In this document: positions 22,706 to 35,513 of the stretch, piece after piece
Layout: each line of letters starts with the position of its first letter
Position numbering within the stretch: the stretch's first letter is position 1
Origin: Coptis chinensis
Taxonomy: Eukaryota > Streptophyta > Magnoliopsida > Ranunculales > Ranunculaceae
Assembly (NCBI GenBank): GCA_015680905.1
Contig: CM027380.1
Location: forward strand, 35,952,001-36,016,000
Reading direction: 5' to 3'
DNA length: 64,000 bases
Position numbers and translations under genes: made by a program
Notes under the pieces: generated by a model
The model's database searches: none
Told to the model about the DNA's origin: nothing
The model's input: the letters and a program-made list of their open reading frames with translations, nothing else

Positions 22706-23639
22706 TTATTCGTCATCTTCGCCATCCTCCACTTCTATAAAGAAGTGAGGCTCCTTCGCGTCCCTACCATGCTATGATAATTTGCCGGGCTTCACGCCAT
22801 TTATCATCTATGGTTGCTAACCTATTAAGTGCCACTTGGTCGATGGGGTGTAGGGTGCAACCTGGTGAGGTTGTATCCGCCACCCTTTGCCAAGTCATTG
22901 CACGGAAAGATCGAATAAGACTATTGGTGGGTCGCACCGTGTCTACCCTAATCCAATCCGGAAACGTGTACAAAAACAGGAAAGAAACATAGCATAATAC
23001 GTGAAATTAGAAACAGGCATAAGAAGGTACTTATGCCGCATGGTATAGGCTCGTGCTAAACTAGACATCAAAGTTCGGGGGAAGGTCATAGAACCCGGCG
23101 TCCCCGTGGCTAAAGCAAGGAAAACGCGCAAGTGGCATCATTCACGTAAGAAAAACGCCATTCCCCAAAATGTTTAGCATAATCCAAAACATAACAGTTC
23201 CTATGTTCATGGACAAAGCTACCAAGGCAACGCGTTATAGTCCCCTTGGTCCTCAATACGGAAAATGCCCGCCCCATAAGCCTCGTGCAAAAACTCATAA
23301 GTGTAGACATGCATATTATCGACCCAATAGCACCATGGGTCTTGTATCTCGGCGGGCATAGCAAGTCCAAGAACAAATGCTAGCAAGAACACGGTAATTT
23401 CCATTGGTTCTTCGTCAATGTTGATGGAGAACACTTGTTCTCCATCCGGTCTCTCAAAGAAAATGCAGGTATTATAAAAATAAGATGCAAGTCTTTGGAG
23501 AATAAAGTTCAGCCGGTCTTACCATAAGAGGTTCCCAAACCAACGATGTGATCACCTCGCTAAACCAAGCACCGTAAGTAAGTAGTGCTTTGGAACAAAT
23601 CTTCGAAAGACTGTTCGGTATCAATGTTGGAGATGTCAT
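22706..23639 (-). pseudogene. ORF3 of element E (unrecognised conserved protein), frameshifted
   Basis: Start MTSPTLIP (23639), matching B and C. Recognisable blocks are EPMEITVFLLAFVLGLAMPA (around 23400-23340), WVDNMHVYTYEFLHEAYGAG, FRIEDQGDYN, SSLARAYTMRHKYLLMPV (around 23060), SFRAMTWQRVADTT and LATIDDKWREARQI. It ends in an acidic tail (VEDGEDDE). Several one-base shifts break the frame. For role and structure see ORF3 of element A. Confidence 0.8.
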
Positions 23640-24528
23640 CTCAAAATTACGCTTTGGAATAGCTGCGAAAGATCCGAATACTACGCCAAAAAACTGGAAA
23701 ATTTCGGTCCACGAAGTCGGCTGCGCGAAAGGCTAACTAGGGCGCGAAGTCGCTTTTTGTATTTTGGAATTCCAAGAATCTAGAGCTGGTCGCGCTTGAC
23801 TTGTAGCGCTGGCGCTCTTAGTATTTTGGAATTCCAGTGTTTTAGCGTGAGTCGCTTCTATGGGTGATGCTGGCGCCGCCTCGAAAGTAAAATTTTCTAT
23901 CGAAGTGTAGGCTTAGCCAGCGCTTACTTCATGCTGGCGCCGAAGTTGCAGATTTGCAAAAATGAAGTCGAACGTGGGAATCGCGGGTGTGAAGGGTGAG
24001 TGATGGAGTTTAGGTGTAGTGTGAGTTGTGAGAATAGTTTGTATCAAGTTTATATAGGTTTAAAGTTGCTAAAAAGGATCGGAAAGTTGCCAAAACTAAT
24101 TACGGCGCTTCCTGAAATCCTAAAATTTCCAAACTCAAAACGGAAACAACTCATAACCGGATTCTAATTCAAACCCAAGATCTTTTAGGTTGATTTTATG
24201 ATAGAATGTACCTATTTAATCTAGATTTCATCCTACAATGATACTTGATCATATTTCTACCTAAACAACCATATTTTCACCTTGACTCCGCAATTAATTC
24301 TAATACGAGGGTTATACAAAAATCATGCTTGAATTGATAAAACCACCCCCAAACAAGTTGGGAAGGTGGGGTCAATATGAAACGACCATGCATAATGAAA
24401 ATAAGCCCTTATTTTAAACTTTCATTCGGAGTACCACTACAAAATTCAAATTACGGAAATAAAAGTTACATTACAATAAAAACAACAAAAATAAATAAAA
24501 CAACAACCACTATCAATCCTCAGACTCT
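23640..24528 (-). other. E: spacer between ORF2 and ORF3 with GC-rich repeats and G-rich motif
   Basis: No gene. The minus strand carries the G-rich motif after ORF2 (24341-24358) and then, upstream of ORF3 (about 23690-23950), several GCGCGACC-type repeats interspersed with the palindrome TGGAATTCCA. Confidence 0.7.
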
Positions 24529-25682
24529 CTAAACACCTCGCCACTGGTGGCGGAGGGCACACTCTCTAGTGGTGGCTCCCCGGGCTCCGAAAGGTCCAGC
24601 GCGATCGTCCGCCCTTCGTCGACGACGCCATGCCTCTAATAGCTCGTCCCTCGAGGCGTAGTCCGTATGAGGTGGGAAGCGTGCAAGCATATCCACTCTA
24701 AACCGGGCGCCTGGCTTCCATCTCAGCCCTCGCTTCCCCATCTCTCATCCTCTCTCGGGTGCGGATCTCGGTTGTGATGAATAGTAGTCGCCATTCGAGT
24801 CCGGAGGTCTGTGCAGATAGTGTTTAGTGAACGCATGCCCCTATGAAGCATAGCCATGCGTTCTGCATCAGACCAACACCTCTGGAAGGCATCTGCATCA
24901 AAGCAGGTCACGTCCTCCTCATCCTCGGAGGCATCCTGATATCCCCCAGCCTCCTCTTCATTCCCAGCTCCACCATCCTCTTCTTCTTCTTCTCTATCCT
25001 CAGCCCTCCTCCAAACTTGTTGGACACACTCCCTATAGATACGCGTGTTACGGTGCAGGGTAATGTAAATCCTCCTCGCATTACACCGGAGTCGCTTTCA
25101 TCTTCAAAGATGATCTTGGTGATTAACACGGAAGAGGTGCTAAAGACCTTCCCACCCCCTAATCATGCTTCAAGAAAACTCCGGAATACAGAAATCGTAA
25201 TTCTGCCCTGTAGTACCCATAGGGCGGGGGCGGTCGACCGATGTCGCCGACCTTGTCCTTCCTTAGGACATTCCGACCAATCCACCGGGTCAGTAGCCGG
25301 TTGGTTGGTCCCGAAAGTGATGCCCGGCGAACACAATGGGAGTTTGTATTGTAGCTCCCATTGATGACGATAACGCCATCAATGGCTCTACCCGTCAAAC
25401 CGGGGCTCTGTAGAGTGGCAACCAGATGGATTCTAGGCGGAATGCCTAGAATCTCACCCAACAATCCATAGTCAACTCCTCCTCTTCTTCCTTACCATCA
25501 CAAAATCCTACTCCCCTCCAACTCCCGGTGTTGTAGAACCGTCGGACCAAGTCTTCGTGGTAGAAGGCTTCGTCGAAAGTACCGAGACTATTCCAGTCTC
25601 TACTAGCCATTCGTCACCGTAAAACGGCGAAAATGGTCGGCGATGAAAACTTGCTCCGTATAATTCGGCGTTGTTGAGCCAT
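24529..25682 (-). pseudogene. ORF2 of element E (unrecognised conserved protein), frameshifted
   Basis: Start at 25682 by comparison with B (MAQQRRI). Conserved blocks: GEILGIPPRIHLVATLQSP, then NSHCVRRASL and WIGRNVLRKDKVGDIG (around 25440-25220). Further on come TCFDADAFQRCWSDAERMAM and LHRGMRSLNTICTDLRTR (24911-24780), and a C-terminal MLARFPPH plus Arg-rich tail (24680-24529). At least four frame changes. Same family as B 45800-46985 and A 53619-54808. Confidence 0.8.
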
Positions 25683-26713
25683 CTAGTGTTTGAATAACGG
25701 TTTGGGGTTTGTAGAGGGTGTAGGAATAATGAGGAAAGACCTTAGTGATAAAAACGATGGTGGTGGTGATGTGGTGGCGTGGCAGCACCAATTTTTTGAT
25801 TTTTCGGTGGTTTTGTTGGGTTAAATTGGTGGAGGTGGTTTGGTTTTAGTTTTAGAGGAGATTTGAATTGGAAATTTGATGGTTGGCGTGAGTTATTTTG
25901 GTTTTCTTTTTTATTTTTATTTTTGTTAGGGTTTTGAGCTTTGTTAATGGCGGTGGAAGATGAAAAAAACGATGAACTTGCTAAAAAGAAGTTAAAAAAG
26001 CGCGCTACCGTGTCGTGGGTTGGGTTGGGCCTAAGCCCAAAATCGAAATTTTTGATTTTTTTCGCGAACTTCAAATCAAAATTCCCCGTTACGGTCCGAT
26101 TTTTTCAATGAGATATGGAAATGATCAGGAGAGAATTTCCTATCCAATGATCCATAAAACACTCTATTCCGACTTCAGATGACATATGAGATAGTGGAAA
26201 ACGCCTCGAAGTGCGTGCATGACGTAAGTTATGCGAACGAATGAACTCTAAATTAATAGATTATGTCAATCCGAGTCGTAATACAATAAAACAGCCTAAG
26301 CAACTGTAATGGGACATAAACATTTAGTAATGAAATTTAACAACACCCCCCCAAACAAATTTTTACAACGAAGCTTAGAAAATTTGTTTTTAGTAGTGGG
26401 TCTTTTAAAGTCAGATTCCCGAGACTTCCTAGATTACTATGTTTATTTTTATTTTTTATTTTTATTTTTATTTTATTTTTAGAAGGAAAAACGATAAGCA
26501 ATAAAGACATAATTCACACCATAGAGAAACATGACTCAAAAATCCGAGAAAAACATGCAAGAGTGGAAAACGTGAACTATGTGAACCGTGGACTTAGGAT
26601 CCGTACTTACAGCCACACACTCCATAGGGAGGGCCGGTTACCTTAATGGTGCACTCACCAATATATTAAAGTGAAAGGAAGTGCACCAAACACAGAAATT
26701 GAGTCGTTTATAG
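25683..26713 (-). other. E: spacer between ORF1 and ORF2
   Basis: Contains the G-rich motif after ORF1 (26342-26360). At 26431-26450 it carries the uninterrupted sequence matching the C insertion site in B (AAACATAGTAATCTAGG), so E acts as a related empty site. A 110-codon open frame at 26074-25742 (Asn/Lys-rich, ending in His repeats) lies just before ORF2; only its first residues look similar in B, so coding is doubtful. Confidence 0.6.
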
Positions 26714-29700
26714 TCAGATACTCGAGACTTTATCTAAAACATATGTATGAACATGAAGTTGATCATATATCAACAACCAAAATAGTTGTGGATCATTCCA
26801 TAAATAAATATCACATAAAACATATCCAAACACAATGAAACACCAATTTTCCCTATGACTCAACCTAGTGAAATGAAAGCGAAGTCGGATTACCCTATTG
26901 TGTAACCTATCATGCACCTTATTTTTCATTTTTGAATGAGTGGGTGTTCTAGTAAATAAGTGTGGAAAAGTGAATGGTTGTGGAGAATATGGTAGATATG
27001 GATAAGTTCTAGAAAGACAGCTTGTACACAATGAGGATGTGGTTTTAGCACCTAAACTCATTCATTGTGTGTGTAGGGACTGTCTCAATTCTGAAAATGA
27101 AGGTGTCAAATAGTTTGTCCTTCTGAAGTATCTGTTTGCTAGGAGGATTTAAAAAATTATGAAGCACAGGAGAAACAAAAGGATCGAGTGCAAACTCGAG
27201 ATTCCTTTGAAAGGGTGGAAGGAGGGAATCGAGGTGGATGTTGTGCAAGTTAGTTCTTGATAGGGTGAATTGTCACCTACTCGAAAAAAACTCATCGAAT
27301 TCCTCATCTAGATTGGTCATATCCACATTACTATGGTATTCCTCTACATCTTTGAAAAATCCTCTATCCCTTCCTCATCAATAATACGTGTATCGACTAG
27401 TGTAGGAATGAAAATGTTGGAGTCTGACTTTCCAAAGGAAAGAATTTTGGGCATATGACTATCAGGGAACGTGTTGTTGAAATAATCTCGAGCAAAGCTC
27501 TCGATCATGCTAACCTCTCCATCCATAGACGAATCGGGTAATCGTCCTTGTTTTAAAAACATTGACTTCAACAAAAAGAAGATGGCCAAAAGACATGGAC
27601 ATTGAACCATCACGGCAATTAATGAGCCAATTTAGCGGTTGCCGGGAAAGGGCCTTCCCTAGAATGATCTAGACAGAGTCGTTAGCGACTTACGTATCGA
27701 GGACTACAAAATCAGCCTGATAGTAGAAATCCTGAACTTTTACCAAAGCACATTTTCGACTACACCCTTAGGATACTTAATAGACCGATCGACTAATTGC
27801 AACGCGTCATTTTAGTGGGTTGCATCTTGTCTAGACCTATTTGTCTATACAAATAAAATGGGAGTAAGTTAACACTAGCCCCGTGTCTAATAACGCTGTC
27901 GTCGTATATAGGAATCTCCTAAGGTGCATTTCTGATAGGGATCGACCGGGGTCCTTGTACTTAACAATTCCATTATGTTCGGATAAGGTTGGGAATTGTT
28001 CTGTTAAAAGGCGCCTTTTGTTATATTTGTCTTACGCCTAGTAGTACACAATTCCTTAAGAAACTTAGCATGATGTGGTAGCTTTTAATAGCTTCGAGGA
28101 AGGGAAGGTTTATAGTTAGATTCTTGAAAACGTCCCTAATCTCCTCGTAATTTGTATCCCTAGTTAACATGGCTAATTTTTGTGGAAACGGTGGTTTTTA
28201 CGGCTATATTTAGCTATGGTATCACCGGATGTTTAACCGTGGCTTTCTGTTTCTTAGGTTGTTTTGTAACCGGTACCTCTACGGTGGGTAGGCTCTTCAG
28301 TTTCTATTTCGGTATCTAGTAAAATAGTAGGTGTAGGGTTATCTTGGTGGGGTAACTATAGGCATAGTTACCTTGTTATCAACCACTCTGCCGAACGGAG
28401 AGTGGTGATGGCATTTATCTCCCTACATTTTCAAATTCATTACTAGTATTATCCGTTACCTCAAAAGCGTGTGTTTGTTGTTTTAGGATTAGGTATTATG
28501 CGACCTGGCAACACACCTTTGGTTTGGGCTTTATCTTGAGCCAATTGTTGGGTTAAATTATTAACGGATTGTAGAAGCTGTTGGTTAGATTGAGCCATAG
28601 TTTGGAAAAGTTTTGGCTCACTTGTATGAAAAAGTGTCAAGGCGATCCGGTTGTGTGGGTGTAGCGATCCGCGGTGGTGTGACCGAACTATTTCACGTGA
28701 ATTATTTATAGGTGGATTCTGATAATTATTATTTACCGAACGATACCTCTATTAGCATTATAATTATTATAATTACCTTGACCTTGTGCTTGACCTTGTC
28801 GAGGTTGCACTTGGTTGTTATAATTATTAAAATTACCCGACCACCCTTGTCGTAGTGGAGCTTGGTTAAAGCTATCGTTGGCCTAACATATTGATTATTG
28901 TACCCTTGAGGTGTGACTTGTTGGTTATTTCTCCAACCGAAGTTGGGATTTTGTCTCCAAGGGTTAGGTTCACTATTAATGGAAGAAGCCTGTTCATAGG
29001 CTATAGGGGCCGATGGGAGTCGGGGTGTTCGGGACTCCAACAGAAAACTACATGGGTTTGAATTTACATTCATGACGGGATAGGCTTTTGTTGTACAGAA
29101 ATGGCCTCTACCTTTTAGTGAGTGATTCGATTAGAGTTTTAAGCTCGAATCGTGTTTAATTTCAAACATACCGGGCGCCTTTAATCGTATTAGTAGAACT
29201 AACTAACGAGCGGGGATATCATCACTACCCCCCCAATTATTATTTCGCTTAGTTTGGTCCTCTAAAAATTTATAAGCCTCCGAGGCTCCTTTACTTAAGA
29301 AACTACCCCCATTCATTATGTCAAGGACTTCTTTATGGTGATGTTGAAGTCCTTTGAAAAATGCACGAACTAACGTGTCTTTTGCTAGGTTATGGTGTGG
29401 ACACTCTATAAGCAGATCGGTGAAACGATTCCAAGCCTCTGAAAATGATTCATGAGGATTTTGTCGAAAGAAATGAATCTTGGAAAGCATCTCATCCGTC
29501 TTTAGGGGTGGGTAAAAATGTTCCATAAACAGCTGAACAAGTTTAGCCCACGAGTCCACAGAATTAGGCACTTGGGCGTTAACCAAGACGACGCCTTATC
29601 AGCTAAAGGTGAAAGGGAATACCCTTAATTTAATTTGTTCCGTTTTACCAACCGTAGGATGGTGGAATGTTGTTAAGACTTGTTCAATCCTACGCGTGTC

Positions 29701-29997
29701 GATAAGGATAAGGTTTTCATGGTCTAAACCATGAAAAACGGGTAACAAATTAAAAATATTTGGAGGGATTCTGAAATCCCCGGGTTTGGGTCTGCTAGAA
29801 CGATGCAAGATTTGGGGCTATCGCTCAAGGGCTTTGTAGAAGTCCGAGAGGAGTCTCTCTTTCTTCCCCATTATATCGGTGGTGTGTGTAAAATAGTAGC
29901 TAGAGGTGTAGTGTGTGGTATACTAGATAGATTTGTTTGTTGCTGGTTGTTGTGTATTTACGTTAGGTGTTTTTGTTCTACCGGACCTTAATCTCAT
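26714..29997 (-). pseudogene. ORF1 of element E: gag, protease and basic C-terminal domain, frameshifted
   Basis: Read right to left. MRLRSGR-type start at 29997; gag core 29808-29203 (DFRIPPNIFNLLPVFHGLDH, WAKLVQLFMEHFYPP, LIECPHHNLAKDTLVRAFFK); Asn-rich linker about 29073-28700. The protease lies near 27900-27600, with the active-site region reading DTGASVN where A and B have DLGASVN. An acidic segment follows (VSMIESFARDYFNNTFPD, 27520). The C-terminal domain at 27061-26714 has RVIRLRFHFTRLSHRENWC and YLWNDPQLFWLLIYDQLH. Many one-base shifts break it. No reverse transcriptase follows the protease. Confidence 0.88.
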
Positions 29998-30498
29998 GCA
30001 AGACTAAGTCGAGCTTAACTAAACATGCAACACTCCAAACAATTCTGATATACTAGTATAAAACCTCTAACAGGAGATGCGAGGTTTTGAAGAACGGAAT
30101 ACCTGATTGCGTCCTTGCTTCGCTTATGAATAGCGTCTTGTTTACGCTTGTTCAGTGTATATAGCAGGTTAGAACACTGAAAAATATGAAAGATCAAAGT
30201 TTGAATCAAAACTGTCGAAATCCGAAAAATTTAACCACGGTAGCTCAAGGCTCCAGGAGGTATTTTCAAATTACGTTGTTTTTAGGGTGGTCGTGGTCCC
30301 ATATGGGGTCGGTCGCTCGATCAATCGATAAATATAGGGCGGTCGCTCGAGGAGGCTGCCTCTCGATAAAATTTTGCTCGAATTTTTCAACTCTAAAAAA
30401 TGGACAGCCCACCCGGATGATTCAAACAAGGGTGGGTGGGTGAAATGGGACTTTAAAAAGCAGTACTAACACTATGAAAACAATACGAAAAAGAAACT
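29998..30498 (-). other. Leader of element E
   Basis: Noncoding leader between primer site and ORF1, with a reduced GC-rich zone near 30290-30370. Colinear with the leaders of A and B. Confidence 0.7.
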
Positions 30499-30518
30499 AA
30501 GATGGCAGCGGCGCCATT
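30499..30518 (-). other. Primer binding site of element E
   Basis: On the minus strand the LTR end is followed by AATGGCGCCGCTGCCATC, the best-preserved tRNA-Asp-type primer site in the window together with that of C. Confidence 0.8.
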
Positions 30519-31895
30519 TGATAAGAGTGAAATGAATAGTTTACCTACGAAATGAACGATGAATTCACAACGTAAGTAAACTAAACTATCTTTTGTTGCT
30601 TGTTTATCAAAGTTTTCTTCTTCTACTCTCAATCCTATGAGATATAGTGGAGTAGAGTGATTCGTTCCATTGTTAGTCCTTCCGTATGCTTGTTTTCTAG
30701 TCTCAATACTCTACTTAAAGTCAATGAGAGCTTTACGAAAAGGGGACTAGACTACGATGCAACTACCCACGAAATGCAACTAGTCGGTTATCAGAATATT
30801 AAGGGGAATGCTACGTTGATTCGATGTTAAGGAATTAGAGGGGATTGATTCCACCTTAACTCAACTTAATCCACTAGCGGCGAAGTCGTCAGAATCCGAA
30901 TTGAATCGCTACGCGAGAACAATCGGTTCTTCCTAATCCCTAATTACACATGGCATTTCTACCAATTTATAACTAGCATGTGAACAATTAAACCCATTCT
31001 CATGGTGAACTAATTATTTACGGCGTGGAATAGAAATTACGGCGACTCTACGATAAACGGAATCAAGCTTTCATCAAGGCTTCTCAACCCCTCTAATGGA
31101 GGTTTAGCCTTGAATCATTCATAATCATTTCCATTTAGATTAAAACTAAACATAATATAAAGCATTAAAATTTACTTAATTAAACAATAATGAAATCTAA
31201 ATTAATGACTAAAATGAAATAAGAACAAGAATTGAAATTAGATCTAGAAATGGAAATGACAAAAGTCGAAATTGATAAAGAATACTACTTTATTGATCTA
31301 ATCAAATTGAAGAGCAAGATTCCAAGGTTTAATCTAATACAGGATTTGAAACTAATTAAATAAAACAATTAAATCTAGATCTAGAAGCGATTATAATGGC
31401 TACTTTCTATTCTAAGCTATCTACCTAACCTAACTGCCATTAACAATGAGTTAAGCTTTTGTTCTTATACATTCAGATCCAAAAATCGTGCATGGGCTTG
31501 GAGCCATATTTTGGGCCAGAGAATCAAAACCCAAACCCAATCTTTCGAATCAAAAGGCCTCTTCAGCTGCAGTTGGCTTCCACAGACTTTTCGTCCACTT
31601 CTGCTCCTCTGATTGGGTCAAGGCTTGGACCATTGCAAAGCTCTTTCCGAGTCGGTCGTTTTGACATGAGGTAGGCCTCAATCCGAGGTCCGAGTCCAAA
31701 GATATGGCATTCAGAAGTTCTGCGACTTTTGCTCCTTTATCTCGCTAAAAGTGGCACATTTACGCACATAATGGACTTTGAAGCCTGAAATGCATAAAAA
31801 CACGTAATCAGTATTAACTCTTACTTATTATTCACATAATTGGTCTAACAGTATGATTATTAAGGGGTTAAAACTACAGTTTTGGGCTCTTATCA
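30519..31895 (-). repeat. 5' LTR of element E (1377 bp, minus strand)
   Basis: Near-identical partner of 19437-20813, same length and ends. The minus-strand TATA-like box (TATAAGA) at 31463-31469 would drive transcription of E away from the right end. Confidence 0.93.
31463..31469 (-). promoter_or_regulatory. TATA-like box in the 5' LTR of element E
   Basis: TATAAGA on the minus strand, within GAATGTATAAGAAC, at the same LTR position as TATAAAA in F, B and C. Confidence 0.45.
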
Positions 31896-32001
31896 GAACT
31901 CCTTTTTTCCACACCTCGCATCTCCTGTTAGAGGTTTATACTAGTATATCAGAATTGTTTGGAGTGTTGATGTGTTTAGCTAAATTTGGTCTTAGCCTTG
32001 T
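31896..32001 (+). other. Leader of element B, part 2
   Basis: Resumes B's leader after E (CACCTCGCATCTCCTGTTAG), colinear with 15745-15837 of A. Confidence 0.8.
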
Positions 32002-35000
32002 ATGAGATTAAGATCTGGTCGAACAAAAACACCAAACGTAATCACACAACAACGTCAACAAACAATTTTATCTAGTATACCACCTACTCCACCTCTAGCT
32101 ACTATTTCACACACACCACCTGACACAATGCCCGACGAAGGAGAGACTACTCTCTCGGACTTTTATAAAGCCTTGAGCGATAGCCCCAAATCTTGCATCG
32201 TTCTAGCAGACCCTGTGGGGGATTTCCGAATCCCCCCAAATATTTTTAATTTGTTACCTGTTTTTCGTGGATTAGACCATGAAAAACCTTATTAGCACAT
32301 GCGTAGGATTGAACAAGTCATAACAACATTCCACCATCCTACGGTTGATGCGGAACAAATTAAACTAAGGGTATTTCCTTTCACCTTAGCCGATAAGGCG
32401 ACGTCTTGGTTAACGCCCAAAGCGCTAATTACGTGGACTCGTGGGCTAAACTTGTTCATTTTTATGGAACATTTTACCACCCCTAAAGACGGATGAGATG
32501 CTTTCCAAGATTCATTTCTTTTCGACAAAAAATCCTCATGAATCATTTTCGAGGCTTGGAATCATTTCACCGATCTCCTTATAGAGTGTCCACATCATAA
32601 CTTAGCGAAAAGACACGTTAGTTCGTGCCTTTTTTCAAAGGACTTCTACACCACCATAAAGAAGTCCTAGACATAATGAATGGGGGTAGTTTCTTAAGCA
32701 AAGGAGCCTCGGAGGCTTATAAATTTTTTAGAGGATCAAACTAAGTGAAATAACAAGGGGGGTAGTGGCGATATCCACCGCTCGCTAGTTCTTCTAATAC
32801 TGATTAAGGCGCCAGCCGTATGTTTGAAATTAAGCACGATACCGAGCTGAAAACTCTAATCGAATCACTCACTAAAAGGTAGAGGCCATTTACGTTCAAC
32901 AAAAGCCTATCCCCGTCATGAACGTAAATTCAAATCCATGTAGTTTCATTTGAGCCTTGAGCATCCCGACTTCCATCGTCTATAGCCTATGAACAACAGC
33001 TTGTTCCATTAATAGTGAACCTAACGCCGCGGGAGACAAAATCCCAACTTCGGTTGGAGAAATAACCAACACGTCACACCTCCGGGATACAATAATCAAT
33101 ATGTTAGGCCAACGCGCGGTTTTAACCAAGCTCTACCACGCGTCAAGGGTCGGTCGGGGGGTAATTTTAATAATTATAACAACCAAGTGCAACCTCGACA
33201 AGGTCAAGCACGGGGTCAAGGTAGTTATAATAATTATAATGCTAATAGAGGTATCGTTCCGTAAATAATAATTATCAAAATCCACCCATAAATAATTCAC
33301 GTGAAATAGTTCCAATCACCACCCGCGACTACTACACCCACACAACCGGATCGTCTTGACACCTTCATACAAGTGAGCCAAAACTTTTCCAAACCATGGC
33401 TCAATCTAACCAACGACTACAATCCGTTAATAATTTAACCCAACGGTTGGCAAGAGATAAAGCCCAACCCAAAGGTGTGTTTCCGTGTCACGAAATACCT
33501 AATCCTAAAACAACATATACAGCCTTTGAGGTAACCGATAATACTAGTAATGAATATGAAAATGTAGGTGAGCTAAAGGCCATCACCACTCTCCGTTCTG
33601 GCAGAGTGGTTGATAATATTTTACTAGATACCGAAATAGAAACTGAAGAGCCTATCACTGTAGAGGTACCAGTTACAACACAACCTAAGAAACAGAATGC
33701 CACGGTTAAACATCCAGGTGATACCATTCCTAAATATAGACAAAAACCACCATTTCCACAAAAATTAGCCGTGCTAACTAGGGATACTAATTATGAGGAG
33801 ATTAGGGATGCTTTCAAGAATCTAACTATAAACCTTCCCTTCCTCGACGCTATTAAAAAGCTACCACACCATGCTAAGTTTCTTAAGGAGTTATGTACTA
33901 CTAGGCGTAGGACCAATATACCAAAAGACGCCTTTTGAACAGAACAATTCCCAACTCTATCTGAATATAATGGAATTGTTAAGTACAAGGACCACCGGTC
34001 GATCCCTCTTGCATAATGCACACCTTAGGAGATTCTTATACGACGACTGCGTTATTAGACCTAGGGGCTAGTGTTAACTTACTCCCGTTTTATTTGTATA
34101 GACAAATAGGTCTAGATGAGATGCAACCCACTAAAATGACGTTGCAATTAGCTGATCGGTCTATTAAGTATCCTAAGGGTGTCGTCGAAAATGTTCTGAT
34201 AAAAGTTTAGGATTTTTACTATCCCAGGCTGATTTTGTCATCCTCGATCTGAGAAGTCGCTAACGACTCTGTCCGATCATCTTAGGGCGTCCCTTTCCTC
34301 GGCTCGCCAATGCGCCATTAATTGCCGCGATGGTTCAATGTCCATGTCTTTTGGCCATCTTGCTGTTGAAGTCAATGTTTTTAAAACAAAGACATAGTTA
34401 CCCGATTCGTCTATGGATGGAGAGGTTAGCATGGTCGAGAGCTTTGCTCGAGATTATTTCAACAACACGTTCCCTGATAATCATATGCCCAAATTTCTTT
34501 CCTTTGGAAGTTCAGACTCCAACATTTCCATCCCTACACTAGTAGATACACATATTACAGATGAGGATGAGATAGATGACTTTGTCAAAGATGTAGAGGA
34601 CTATCATAGTAACGAGGATATGACCAATCTAGATGAGCAATTCGATGAGTTTCTTAGAGCAGGTGATGATTCACCCTATCAAGAACTACTTTCCACAACA
34701 TCCACCTCGACTTCCTCCTTCCACCCTTTTCAAAGGAATCTCGAGTTTGCACTTTCGATCCTTTTGTTTCTTACGTGCTTTATAATTTTTAAATCCACTT
34801 AGTAAACAAATACTTGGAAGACAAAAGCATTTGACACCTTCATTTTCAGACTTGAAAACAGTCCCTACACACACCATGAATGAGTTTTGTGCTAAACCCA
34901 CATCCTCATTGTTTACATGTCATTTTCCTTCCTACAACTTATCCATATCCACCATATTCTCCACAACGATTCACTTTTCCATACTTATTCACTAGAACAC

Positions 35001-35214
35001 CTCTCATTCAAAATGAAAAAGAAGGTGCATGCTAGGTTACGTAATAGGGTTATCCAACTTCGCTTTCATTTCACTAGGTTGCGTCCATAGGAAATCTTGG
35101 TGCTTGATTGTGTTTGGATATGTTTTACGTGATATTTATTTATGGAATGATCTACAACTATTTAGGTTGTTGATATATGATAAACCCTGCATGTTCATAC
35201 ATATGTCTAGATAA
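32002..35214 (+). pseudogene. ORF1 of element B: gag, protease and basic C-terminal domain, frameshifted
   Basis: The N-terminus is open from MRLRSGRTKTPNVI (32002) to 32295, which fixes the start for the family; a TAG follows (CAG to TAG). Gag core pieces lie at 32299-32750, the linker to about 33400, and the pre-protease segment at 33396-33938 (LRSGRVVDN; NLTINLPFLDAIKKLPHHAK). Protease at 34016-34210 has LLDLGASVNLLP and MTLQLADRSIKYPKGVVE. The acidic segment is 34413-34802 (DEDEIDDFVKDVEDYHSNED). The C-terminal domain near 34978-35214 has RNRVIQLRFHFTRL and IYLWNDLQLFRLLIYDK. At least five frame changes. No reverse transcriptase. Confidence 0.9.
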
Positions 35215-35513
35215 AGTCTCGAAAGTATCCGGGCGATAAACGACTCAACTTTTGTGTTTGGTGCATTTTCTTTCATTTCCATATATTGGTGAGTGCACCA
35301 TTAAAGTAACCGCCCCCTACTACGGAGTGTGTGGTCATAAGTACGGGATCCTAAGTCCACGTTTAACATAATTCACGTTTTCCACTCTTGCATGTTTTCT
35401 CAGATTTTTGAGTCATGTTTCTCTATGGGGTGAATTATGTCTTTCTTGTTTATTGTTTTTCATTATAAAAGTAATATAAATATAAATATATATATATTAA
35501 TGAATAAACATAG
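35215..35513 (+). other. B: spacer after ORF1, up to the C insertion
   Basis: Noncoding and colinear with the E spacer. It ends with the target copy CATAG at 35509-35513 and resumes at 45023. Confidence 0.8.

Larger units (their letters stand above)
19437..31895 (-). mobile_element. Element E: full-length minus-strand LTR element inside B's leader
   Basis: Two LTRs of equal length (1377 bp) at 19437-20813 and 30519-31895 flank an internal region read on the minus strand: ORF1 about 29997-26714, ORF2 25682-24529, ORF3 23639-22706. Intact leaders of A and C read CAGGTACT at this site; the flanks here are GTATT (19432-19436) and GAACT (31896-31900), each one change from GTACT, so this is a decayed 5 bp duplication. 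The LTR pair is nearly identical, which suggests a fairly recent insertion. No reverse transcriptase or integrase. Confidence 0.93.

Noticed and set aside
25742..26074. 110-codon minus-strand open frame before ORF2 in E
   Set aside because: It is low in complexity (Asn, Lys, His runs) and only the first residues look similar in B and A, so coding is not supported.
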